Shown piece by piece: positions 1-7,268 of a DNA stretch of 11,302 bases (the first letter of the stretch is position 1; each line of letters starts with the position of its first letter). The stretch lies in the NCBI GenBank assembly GCA_036803245.1, contig DAIRUQ010000095.1, positions 1 to 11,302 on the forward strand. Direction: 5' to 3'. The DNA comes from DAIRUQ01 sp036803245. Its GTDB lineage: Bacteria; Chloroflexota; Anaerolineae; UBA1429. The position numbers and the translations under genes are program-made. A model generated the notes under the pieces. The model searched no databases. It was not told the origin of the DNA and worked only from the letters and a program-made list of their open reading frames with translations.

Positions 1-712
1 CACCGTGGATGTCAAAGGGCTGGCCCAGGTACTTGGTCGCCATGGCGCTACACTCGATATGCCATCCGGGAAAGCCCTCACCCCAGGGGCTGGGCCACCG
101 CATGACGTGCTCTGGCTCAGCCCGCTTCCACAGGGCAAAATCGGCCGGGTGCCGCTTTTCATCGCGGACCGCCTCGCGGGTACCACTCTGGAGCTCTTCC
201 ACGCGCCTACCCGACAGCTTGCCGTACTCGGGAAAGGACTCTACCGCAAAGTACACCGAGCCGTCAGCCTCGTAGGCGTGGCCCGAATCGATCAGCTGCT
301 GAATCAGGGTAATCATCTCGATCACATGCCCGGTCGCACGGGGGGCGATATCGGGCCGCAGCACGTTGAGGCGGTCCATATCGCGATAGTACCGCCGGGT
401 GTAGCGCTCTGCCAGCTCCATGGGCTGAAGCTGCTCGCGGGCAGCCCCCTTGAGGATGCGGTCTTCGCCGCCATCCAGCAGGTGCCCTACGTCGGTGATG
501 TTCTGCACATAGAGGACGCGATATCCCAGATAGCGCAGGTATCGCACGACGGTGTCAAAGTTTACATAGGTCTTGCCATGCCCCAGGTGCGAATCGTTGT
601 ACACAGTCGGTCCGCACACGTACATGTGCACGCGTCCCGGACGAATCGGCTCAAAGACCTGCTTGTCTCGCACCAGCGAGTTATAGAGCATCAGCGGGTT
701 GGTGTCTGTCAT
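1..712 (-). CDS. cysS: Cysteinyl-tRNA synthetase, N-terminal 237 residues (3' end outside window)
   Basis: Class I cysteinyl-tRNA synthetase, which charges tRNA-Cys with cysteine in the cytosol. The frame is open to the window edge. Visible motifs are CGPTVYND (about residues 33-40) with the first zinc ligand Cys33, the HIGH signature as HLGH (42-45), NITDVGHL (71-78), and GWHIECSAM (216-224) with the second zinc ligand Cys221. The visible part ends at FDIHG, just before the conserved HHENE segment that would hold the remaining zinc ligands; the KMSKS loop and anticodon-binding domain also lie outside. The ATG at 712-710 overlaps the TGA of the upstream GluRS-like gene in an ATGA junction, so translation is probably coupled and the gene is the fourth visible member of the clpC operon. 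No separate promoter is apparent. Identification is very secure; function is inferred from intact N-terminal motifs only. Confidence 0.97.
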   Translation of the reverse strand, partial: MTDTNPLMLYNSLVRDKQVFEPIRPGRVHMYVCGPTVYNDSHLGHGKTYVNFDTVVRYLRYLGYRVLYVQNITDVGHLLDGGEDRILKGAAREQLQPMELAERYTRRYYRDMDRLNVLRPDIAPRATGHVIEMITLIQQLIDSGHAYEADGSVYFAVESFPEYGKLSGRRVEELQSGTREAVRDEKRHPADFALWKRAEPEHVMRWPSPWGEGFPGWHIECSAMATKYLGQPFDIHG

Positions 713-1920
713 CCTAGCCTCGATCCCTCACGTCCTTGCCTCGTTTCGATAGCCGCGCCGAGTCGATCACGGCACCGCCCGGCCCCCAGCAGGCTGGCTA
801 CAATGCCCAGGCACGGCCCCGTCATGGTGCCTGCCAGCGCGGCGCGGATTGGGAACATCACCTGGCGCCCGCGCAGTCCCAACGTGTCGCGAAAGTGATG
901 GCGCAGGTCCTGAAAGAACGCTGCCGCCCGCTCTGGCGTACTAAGCGCCTCAGAGCTCAGCCTCCCAAGGCATACGCTCAGCACCGCAAGCGCATCGGGC
1001 TCCTCGAGAGCCGCCCGTGCCTCGCTGGTGATGGTATGCACTCTATCCTCGAATGCAAACGCCGATAGATGGACCGCATCATCCAAGCAGGCGCACTCTT
1101 GTTGCGCCGCGCCTGCCAGGATCGCCAGCCACCCCAGGGAGCTGTGAGTGGTGCCCTCGGCTCGATGCCAAACCCCGTAGGCGTCTGCAAGACAGGGGCG
1201 CAGCAGGCCAGCGATGCGCTCAGGATCGGCGAGTCGCATAGCATGCCGGCCGGCCGAAGCCAACCACCCGCGCTCCGGCCGCCATGGGCCTCTGTGCAGA
1301 CGCCCAGAACGATAGCGATCCGCGATCTCATCGTGGCTGAGGTCTACTGGAGGCGTCGCCCAACAGGCGGAGGCGGCCAGGACTGTGCGGAGGGCTTCCG
1401 GCAGGTAGCCTCGCGACCGGTACCAAGCCAGTGAAAAGGGGAGGCTATCCGAGCCCTCCGTCGGCCCCAGCTCCAGATAGCTGGCCGGCCGCCAGCCCAA
1501 CGTCTCAGCGGCACGCCTGCCGAACACTTCCAGGTCTTCGACCCTGCCGCAGACCAGGGCGTGTGTGACGCCCAGATTGTGGTCCTCCCACAGCCGGCGC
1601 CAGCCCGACGCCTCTGATAGCTGCCCATCACCCAGGGGCTCAAGCGGCCGGGTATCCTCCGGTCTCACGTCCACCCAGGCCAGGCCCAGCCATCGCAACA
1701 AGGAGACCTGTTCCTGGGCCACCTGGCCGCCATCGTCCTGGCGCACCAAGACGAGCTCGCCGCCCAGCGACTCGGCCAGCGTCGCGTTGGCCACGGCCAG
1801 GCGCGCCTCGGCAAGTGTCAGCGGTCTGCCAAAGAGATCGTACCGTGTGCGAACCTTCTCGCGGGCCGCTGTCCCATCCGGCGCAGACGTCCCTGCCTCG
1901 GGCGTGGTCATGACGATCAC
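709..1920 (-). CDS. Degenerate glutamyl-tRNA synthetase-like protein, probably catalytically inactive
   Basis: A 403-residue protein that I align by eye to GluRS from end to end. VRTRY (23-27) matches the VRTRFAPSPTG start, and WLGLAW (77-82) matches WLGLDW. THALVCGRVEDL (119-130) matches THVIRGEDHL, GYLPEAL (171-177) is identical to the family motif, and GLRGRQVMFPIRAALAG (348-364) matches the anticodon-binding domain's GLKGK..FxPLRVALTG. The catalytic signatures are gone: HIGH is replaced by TLAE within PLTLAEAR (33-40), RIEDTD is reduced to RQDD (60-63), and KLSKR is missing, with SDSLPF (157-162) in its place. The connecting region between about residues 90 and 118 is far shorter than in GluRS, which explains the length deficit against the usual 470-490 residues. 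The GTG start overlaps the radA stop (GTGA); an ATG three codons later (1911) is an alternative, and neither has a clear Shine-Dalgarno. The ORF is intact and coupled to cysS, arguing for a retained non-catalytic role, which is unknown. A functional gltX is presumably elsewhere. Confidence 0.82.
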   Translation of the reverse strand: MIVMTTPEAGTSAPDGTAAREKVRTRYDLFGRPLTLAEARLAVANATLAESLGGELVLVRQDDGGQVAQEQVSLLRWLGLAWVDVRPEDTRPLEPLGDGQLSEASGWRRLWEDHNLGVTHALVCGRVEDLEVFGRRAAETLGWRPASYLELGPTEGSDSLPFSLAWYRSRGYLPEALRTVLAASACWATPPVDLSHDEIADRYRSGRLHRGPWRPERGWLASAGRHAMRLADPERIAGLLRPCLADAYGVWHRAEGTTHSSLGWLAILAGAAQQECACLDDAVHLSAFAFEDRVHTITSEARAALEEPDALAVLSVCLGRLSSEALSTPERAAAFFQDLRHHFRDTLGLRGRQVMFPIRAALAGTMTGPCLGIVASLLGAGRCRDRLGAAIETRQGREGSRLG

Positions 1921-3290
1921 GCCGGCGTAAGCGCTAGATCGATGGCCTCGGCCAACGTCCGAACGGGCTGGACCTGAAAGCCGTCGCTAGCGCCAAACTC
2001 CAGATGGCGGCCCTTGGGCAAGACGGCGCGACGAAAGCCCAGTTTGGCGGCCTCACGCAGCCGCTGCTCGGTCCGCCCCACGCTGCGTAATTCGCCAGCC
2101 AGCCCAACCTCGCCAAAGACGACCAGATCCTGGCGCACCGGGCGATTCAGATGACTGGATGCCACCGCAATAGCGATGCCCAAATCCACCGCCGGCTCGC
2201 GGATGCGCAGACCTCCCACCAGGTTCACAAAGAGGTCCTGATCGCCCAACCGTAGCCCAACGCGCTTGCTCAACACGGCCGTCAGCAGCAGCAGTCGGTT
2301 GATATCCACCCCGTTGCAGGTTCGCCTGGGATGCTCCAGGCTGGCCCGGCTGGCAAGGGCCTGAATCTCCACCAGCAGAGGCCGGGTGCCCTCGAGCGTC
2401 GCCACGACGGTCGAACCAGCGCTATTGGGCAGGTGCTCCTCAAGAAAGACCTGGGAGGGGTTGGGCACCTCTACCATGCCGGACTCGCGCATCTCAAAGA
2501 CACCGATCTCGTCAGTGGACCCAAAGCGGTTCTTGACGCTGCGCAACAGGCGGTAAGCGTGAAACCGCTCGCCCTCTAGATAGAGCACCGTATCCACCAT
2601 GTGCTCCATGATCCGAGGGCCAGCGATAGCTCCACTCTTGGTCACATGCCCAACGATAAAGATCGGGATGCCTCGAGCCTTGGCCAGTCGAAGCAGCGCG
2701 TTGGTGCACTCGCGGACCTGGGTCACCGAGCCAGGCGACGACTCTAGCGCCCCATAGCGCACCGACTGCACCGAATCCACGATGGCCAGGCAAGGCTTGG
2801 TCGCCTCGATCTCGTCCAGGATGCCTTCCAGCTCGGTCTCGGCCAGCACCAGGAGGTGCTCTGCATCTAGAGCGAGGCGATCGGCCCTCAAGCAGAGTTG
2901 CTGAGCCGATTCCTCCCCACTGACATAGAGCGCGGGCAAGCCCTCGCGGCCCATGGCGGCGGCCAGTTGCAGCAACAGCGTGGACTTGCCGATGCCCGGA
3001 TCGCCGCTAACCAGCACCACCGCCCCGGGAACGATGCCCCCACCCAAGACGCGGTCGAGCTCTGCCATGGGGACCTTGAGGCGGCGTTGAGCATCTCGAG
3101 GAATCTGGGACAGGGGTTGGGCCTGAGGGGCCCCTCCTGGGCGAGGCTCTCGGGTCGCGCTCGCCCGCTCCTCGCTGATTAGGGTCTCGACCAGGGTGTT
3201 CCACTCGCCACAACTGGGGCAACGGCCGGCCCAGCGTGGCCGCACCTCGCCACAAGCCTGGCAGACATAGCGCGTTCGTGTCTTGGCCAT
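1917..3290 (-). CDS. radA: DNA repair protein RadA (Sms)
   Basis: RadA, a RecA-related ATPase that helps process recombination intermediates and drives branch migration. The 457 residues match the usual family length. The N-terminal zinc finger has Cys10, Cys13, Cys24 and Cys27 (CQAC...CPSC). The RecA-like core carries Walker A GDPGIGKST (96-104), a Walker B-like LAIVDSVQ (168-175) and the RadA-specific KNRFG motif (253-257). The C-terminal third, from about residue 285, is the Lon-protease-like domain, recognisable by LFVNLVGGLRI and DLGIAIAVASS. The ATG is 2 nt after the clpC stop, and the gene's own TGA overlaps the next start, so it is an internal operon gene. The clpC-radA pair is a well-known arrangement in Firmicutes. 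No sign of truncation or decay. Confidence 0.97.
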   Translation of the reverse strand: MAKTRTRYVCQACGEVRPRWAGRCPSCGEWNTLVETLISEERASATREPRPGGAPQAQPLSQIPRDAQRRLKVPMAELDRVLGGGIVPGAVVLVSGDPGIGKSTLLLQLAAAMGREGLPALYVSGEESAQQLCLRADRLALDAEHLLVLAETELEGILDEIEATKPCLAIVDSVQSVRYGALESSPGSVTQVRECTNALLRLAKARGIPIFIVGHVTKSGAIAGPRIMEHMVDTVLYLEGERFHAYRLLRSVKNRFGSTDEIGVFEMRESGMVEVPNPSQVFLEEHLPNSAGSTVVATLEGTRPLLVEIQALASRASLEHPRRTCNGVDINRLLLLTAVLSKRVGLRLGDQDLFVNLVGGLRIREPAVDLGIAIAVASSHLNRPVRQDLVVFGEVGLAGELRSVGRTEQRLREAAKLGFRRAVLPKGRHLEFGASDGFQVQPVRTLAEAIDLALTPA

Positions 3291-3292
3291 GT

Positions 3293-5734
3293 CTACCCGC
3301 GTGGCGACGATAGCATCGCCTCGTGCTCTTCACGGGGCTGCCGCCGCAGGATGATCTGGCCCTCGTCAGCGTCTACCACCACTGTGTCGCCGGGCTCAAA
3401 GTCACCCTCGAGCACACGGTCGGCCAACTGATCCTCCACGCCATGCTGTATGGCTCGTCGCAGCGGACGGGCCCCATACTGGGGATCGAACCCGTCCTCA
3501 ACCAGTTGCGCCCGCGCCGCATCGGTGAGGACCAGGCCAAGCTCCTGGTCCGTCAGCCGCTCGAGTAGCCGCTGGATCTGAAGATCGACGATGGCTTCGA
3601 TATCTGCGCGAGACAGGCGGTGAAAGACCACGATCTCATCGATGCGGTTCAAGAACTCGGGCTTGAACTCGCGCTTGAGCTCCTTGGTAAGGCGGCTCTT
3701 CATCTCGCGGTACGACGCTCGGTCGGGTTCTCCCACCTCGGCGGTGGCAAAACCCATCACGCTATCCTGGCTGATCTCTGACGTCCCTACGTTGGACGTC
3801 ATGATCACCACCGCGTTGCGGAAATCAACCTTGCGTCCCTTTGCGTCAGTGAGATGCCCATCCTCCATGATCTGCAGCAGGATATTGAGCGCCTCAGGAT
3901 GCGCCTTTTCGACCTCGTCAAAGCAGATCACCGCATAGGGGCGCCGTCGAACGGTCTCGGTAAGCTGGCCGGCTTCCTCGTAACCCACATACCCTGGCGG
4001 CGCTCCCACGAGGCGCGAGACCGTATGCCGCTCCATGAACTCGGACATATCGAACTGAAGCAAAGCCTCCTCGGTGCCGAAAAGGAACTCGGCCAGAGCT
4101 TTGCAGAGCTCGGTCTTGCCAACGCCCGTCGGCCCCAGGAATAGCAGCGAGCCGATGGGACGCATCGGATCTTTGAGGCCAGCGCGGCTGCGACGCACCG
4201 CTTTGGCTAGCGCGCGGATGGCCTCGTCCTGCCCGACCACGCGCTTGTGTAGCGCCTCCTCCATAGTCAGCAGCCGCCGCGATTCCTCGATGGCTAGATT
4301 CGCCACCGGAACCCCCGTCCACATGGCCACGATCTCGGCAATATCCTGCCGCCCCACCCGCAGCTCACGCTCGGGCGCCTCGTCCAGATCCATTCCGAGC
4401 TGGTCGCCGCCTAACGACCCAGATCCCACGCCAAAGGCGCGGAGATTCTCGTCATCGACATTGTCGCGGTCCTCACCCTCGGCCTTGGCCGCGCGCGACC
4501 ACACCGCTCCCGACTTGAAGACGCGCACCCGCGACGCGGCCTCGTCCACCAGGTCGATCGCCTTGTCAGGCAGAAAGCGGTCGCTGACATAGCGGGCCGA
4601 AAGGCGCACGGCCTCCTGCAGGGCCTCGTCCGTGATCTCGAGGCCGTGATGCTCCTCATACCGATGGCGGATGCCCCGCAGGATGTCCAGCGTCTCTGCT
4701 TGCGTGGGCTCGTCGACGTACACCGGCTGGAAGCGTCGCTCCAGCGCCGGATCGCTCTCGATATGCTTGCGGTACTCTTCCAGGGTAGTAGCGCCGATAC
4801 ACTGAAGCTCGCCGCGCGCCAAAGCCGGCTTGAGGATGTTGGCAGCATCCACCGAGCTGCCCGCTGCGCCAGCCCCCACCAGCATATGCAGCTCATCGAT
4901 AAAGATGATAGTCTCGCTGGTGCGGATCTCGTCGATCACCTTTTTCAGGCGCTCCTCAAACTGGCCCCGATACATGGTGCCAGCTACCAACGAGCCCACA
5001 TCCAGCCGCACCAACCGCTTGTCTTGGAGATCGCCTGGCACCTGCCCCGCCACGATGCGCTGAGCCAACCCCTCCACGATAGCGGTCTTGCCCACGCCGG
5101 GCTCGCCGATCAACGAGGGGTTGTTCTTTGTACGGCGTGCCAGAATCTGCAGCACGCGTTCGATCTCGACCCGTCGTCCGATCACCGGGTCCAGATCGCC
5201 AGCCCGGGCCGCCTCTGTGAGGTCGAGCCCTAGCTGCTCGAGCAACGAATCGCCCTTGGCCTCTCGCTTGGTGCTGGGCTCCGGGATAGCCGGCCGGCGC
5301 TGCAATGCCGCCAAAACCCTGCGTCGGACGGTCTCGGGCTTGACGTCCATGCTCTCCAGAATCCCAACGGCCATGCAGTTGGGCTCACCGACCAGGGCAA
5401 GCAGTAGGTGTTCGGTGCCGACGTGCTTGTCGCCCAGGTTGTTCGCCTCACCAAAGGCCTTGGATACCACCAGCCGAGTCTGCTCAGCCAGGGTGAACCC
5501 CTGGGTGGGCCGCTCGGGCTGGCCCACAAAGCGAACCACGGCGCGGCGCGCGCGAGCAGCATCCACACCGAGGTCCTCAAGTACTTCGTAGGCGATGCCG
5601 CCCTCGGCGTGCATGAGCCCCAAGAGCAGGTGTTCAGTCCCGATGACTGAATGGTTGAGGCGGCGAGCCTCGGCCTGAGCTTGACTCAGGGCATGCCGCG
5701 CTCTGCTGGTTAGGCGGTCACTGGTGCTAGCCAT
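3293..5734 (-). CDS. clpC: AAA+ unfoldase ClpC-type, with atypical middle region
   Basis: Hsp100 family ATP-dependent unfoldase, 813 residues, expected to feed substrates to ClpP. It has two Clp-N repeats (about 2-74 and 78-148). AAA-1 carries Walker A GEPGVGKT (210-217), Walker B IIFIDE (276-281), pore loop AGTMYRG (251-257) and arginine pair R333/R334. AAA-2 carries Walker A GPTGVGKT (534-541), Walker B VICFDE (602-607), pore loop GYVG (581-584), LNRID (695-699) and sensor-2 GARPLRR (754-760). MGF (660-662) sits where ClpP-binding unfoldases have their (L/I/V)GF loop. Between the AAA domains, where ClpC usually has a UVR-type coiled coil, there is only a Gly/Asp/Glu-rich linker of about 57 residues (404-460). 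A weak GAGAG ribosome-binding site lies 7 nt before the ATG. It is the first gene of the operon clpC-radA-gltX-like-cysS. No ctsR or mcsAB precedes it. Confidence 0.95.
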   Translation of the reverse strand: MASTSDRLTSRARHALSQAQAEARRLNHSVIGTEHLLLGLMHAEGGIAYEVLEDLGVDAARARRAVVRFVGQPERPTQGFTLAEQTRLVVSKAFGEANNLGDKHVGTEHLLLALVGEPNCMAVGILESMDVKPETVRRRVLAALQRRPAIPEPSTKREAKGDSLLEQLGLDLTEAARAGDLDPVIGRRVEIERVLQILARRTKNNPSLIGEPGVGKTAIVEGLAQRIVAGQVPGDLQDKRLVRLDVGSLVAGTMYRGQFEERLKKVIDEIRTSETIIFIDELHMLVGAGAAGSSVDAANILKPALARGELQCIGATTLEEYRKHIESDPALERRFQPVYVDEPTQAETLDILRGIRHRYEEHHGLEITDEALQEAVRLSARYVSDRFLPDKAIDLVDEAASRVRVFKSGAVWSRAAKAEGEDRDNVDDENLRAFGVGSGSLGGDQLGMDLDEAPERELRVGRQDIAEIVAMWTGVPVANLAIEESRRLLTMEEALHKRVVGQDEAIRALAKAVRRSRAGLKDPMRPIGSLLFLGPTGVGKTELCKALAEFLFGTEEALLQFDMSEFMERHTVSRLVGAPPGYVGYEEAGQLTETVRRRPYAVICFDEVEKAHPEALNILLQIMEDGHLTDAKGRKVDFRNAVVIMTSNVGTSEISQDSVMGFATAEVGEPDRASYREMKSRLTKELKREFKPEFLNRIDEIVVFHRLSRADIEAIVDLQIQRLLERLTDQELGLVLTDAARAQLVEDGFDPQYGARPLRRAIQHGVEDQLADRVLEGDFEPGDTVVVDADEGQIILRRQPREEHEAMLSSPRG

Positions 5735-5968
5735 GGTTAATCTCTCAATCGCTGATGCCGCTCAGCCACCTAGCTACAAGGCGCTTATCAGAGACAAGAC
5801 AGGGCCAGTGCCTTGGCTACACCGGCCCCTCGTACCCACTGATGGGTCCAGGATGATGACTGCCCCTGCCGCCATCGCGACGGCAAAACCAGGCACAGTC
5901 GGTCTTGTTCAGTGATGGGACCGGCAAGACCGGCACATTCCGGCGTGGCGTGCGGCCCCAGGATGACC
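5735..5968 (-). other. Intergenic region between the S1-protein gene and clpC
   Basis: These 234 nt must hold the clpC promoter unless clpC is read through from the S1 gene, but I find no convincing -35/-10 pair on the minus strand; the best candidates, such as TTGTCT with TAGCTA, have poor spacing. There is no CtsR-type direct repeat (GGTCAAA) and no CIRCE element. A near-perfect 14-nt palindrome centred on TCGCGA lies at 5871-5884, and a small inverted repeat ACCCA-N4-TGGGT at 5834-5847. A direct repeat of GACCGGCA occurs at 5919-5926 and 5928-5935. No T-rich hairpin terminator follows the S1 gene. Confidence 0.4.
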
Positions 5969-7189
5969 CTAGCCCTCGTCCTCCTCTGCTGAACCTAGAT
6001 CGTTCAACAGGTCATCCGTGGCCCAGTCCGCGTCCTCTGCGCCGAGATCTTCGTTCACACGCTTCAGGCTCAGGCCGATGCGCTGCCGATCAGGCTCGAT
6101 GCGGATGATCTTTAGCTCTACCTGTTCGCCCTCGGCGAGCATCTCGCTAGGGTGTTCGATGTGCTGGTCCGAAAGCTCCGAGATGTGAACCAGCCCTTCG
6201 ATAAACTCGTCCAACCGTGCAAAGGCCCCAAAGTCCGTCAGCTTGGTGATGGTCGCCGTCACGACCTGGCCCACGCTGTACTTTTCGGCGACCTCAGCCC
6301 AAGGCTCCTGCTGCAGTCGCTTCATGCTGAGGGCAATGCGGCGGCGATCCGGATCCACCCCCAGGATGTAGACCTCGACCTCCTGGCCGACCTTTAGGAT
6401 CTGGCGCGGGTGATTGACCCGCTTCCATGAGAGCTCCGACAGGTGCACGAGGCCGTCTGCCCCACCCAGGTCCACAAAGGCGCCAAAATCACACAGGCTG
6501 CTGACGATGCCCTTGCGGGTCTCGCCTGCCTCCAGCGCGTCCAGCAGCTTGTCCTTTTGCTCCTTGCGCCACATGCGCACGGCGGCCCGTTCGGAAAGAA
6601 TGAGCCGGTTCCGTCGGCGATCTATCTCGATCACCTTCAGATGCAGCTTGGTGCCCACGACGCTGTTGAGAGCCTCCTCGCGCTCCTCGTCGGTGCCATC
6701 CCGCGAGACGCGGACGCTCACCACCTGCGAGGCCGGAAGGAACCCGCGCACCTGACCGACGTTGACGATCAGGCCGCCCCGGTTAAAGCCAACCACGGTC
6801 TCTTCCACGATCTCGTCGTTGTCGTAGAGACGCTGCGCCTCGATCCAATCTTCCTCCATCTGCGCTCGACGGAGCGAGAGGATCAGATTGCCCTCGCGGT
6901 CCTCTGGGCGAACGACGTACGCCAGGACCTTTTCGCCCACCTTGAGCGACCTGCGCGTCTCTCCGTCCAGGCGCTCCAGATCTCGCGAGGTGACGATCCC
7001 CTCGCGTTTGTAGCCGATGTCGATGAACACCTCGGACGGGCGTACCCCCACGATGACGCCTTCGACGACATCGCCCCGCTTGGGGAGGCCGAGAGTGAGC
7101 TCCTCCTCCATCAGCAACGACATGGGGTGGACCGCAGCCCCGCCATCGCCACCCTGCAAACCCGAATCCGCAAACTGTTGACCCTGCAT
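5969..7189 (-). CDS. 30S ribosomal protein S1-like protein with four S1 RNA-binding domains
   Basis: A 406-residue RNA-binding protein of the ribosomal protein S1 family. It has four S1 (OB-fold) domains at about 37-109, 122-203, 222-291 and 306-380. The third and fourth carry the classic core CDFGAFVDL...GLVHLSEL and TDFGAFARL...GLVHISEL. An acidic tail (about 381-406) follows, and the first 25 residues are Gln/Gly-rich and poorly conserved in look. Four domains resemble the shorter S1 proteins of Gram-positive and related bacteria rather than the six-domain E. coli form. I chose the ATG at 7189 because AAGGAGAAGG lies just upstream. A GTG two codons earlier (7195) is an alternative with GGAG 5 nt away. 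The ATG at 7222 sits inside the -10 box and is unlikely. It probably helps load mRNA on the ribosome. It has its own promoter. Confidence 0.92.
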   Translation of the reverse strand: MQGQQFADSGLQGGDGGAAVHPMSLLMEEELTLGLPKRGDVVEGVIVGVRPSEVFIDIGYKREGIVTSRDLERLDGETRRSLKVGEKVLAYVVRPEDREGNLILSLRRAQMEEDWIEAQRLYDNDEIVEETVVGFNRGGLIVNVGQVRGFLPASQVVSVRVSRDGTDEEREEALNSVVGTKLHLKVIEIDRRRNRLILSERAAVRMWRKEQKDKLLDALEAGETRKGIVSSLCDFGAFVDLGGADGLVHLSELSWKRVNHPRQILKVGQEVEVYILGVDPDRRRIALSMKRLQQEPWAEVAEKYSVGQVVTATITKLTDFGAFARLDEFIEGLVHISELSDQHIEHPSEMLAEGEQVELKIIRIEPDRQRIGLSLKRVNEDLGAEDADWATDDLLNDLGSAEEDEG

Positions 7190-7220
7190 GCGCACACCTT
7201 CTCCTTTGTGAGATGGCCCC

Positions 7221-7248
7221 ATTATATGAAGACTATCTCAGCAAGCAA
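7221..7248 (-). promoter_or_regulatory. Sigma70-type promoter of the S1-protein gene
   Basis: Read on the minus strand there is a perfect -10 TATAAT (7226-7221) preceded by TTGCTT (7248-7243) with a 16-bp spacer; TTTGCT with 17 bp is equally possible. The -35 is weak. Transcription would start near 7214, leaving about 25 nt before the ATG at 7189, which includes the Shine-Dalgarno AAAGGAG (7207-7201). Confidence 0.7.
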
Positions 7249-7268
7249 AGGCCGGTCTCGGACGTGCC

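Noticed and set aside
5..898. 297-codon open frame on the plus strand
   Set aside because: It is antisense to cysS and to the end of the GluRS-like gene, both well supported by motifs and overlaps.
5774..5875. 33-codon minus-strand ORF between the S1 gene and clpC
   Set aside because: No ribosome-binding site and no informative composition; a nearby nine-codon ORF with two Cys is also without support.
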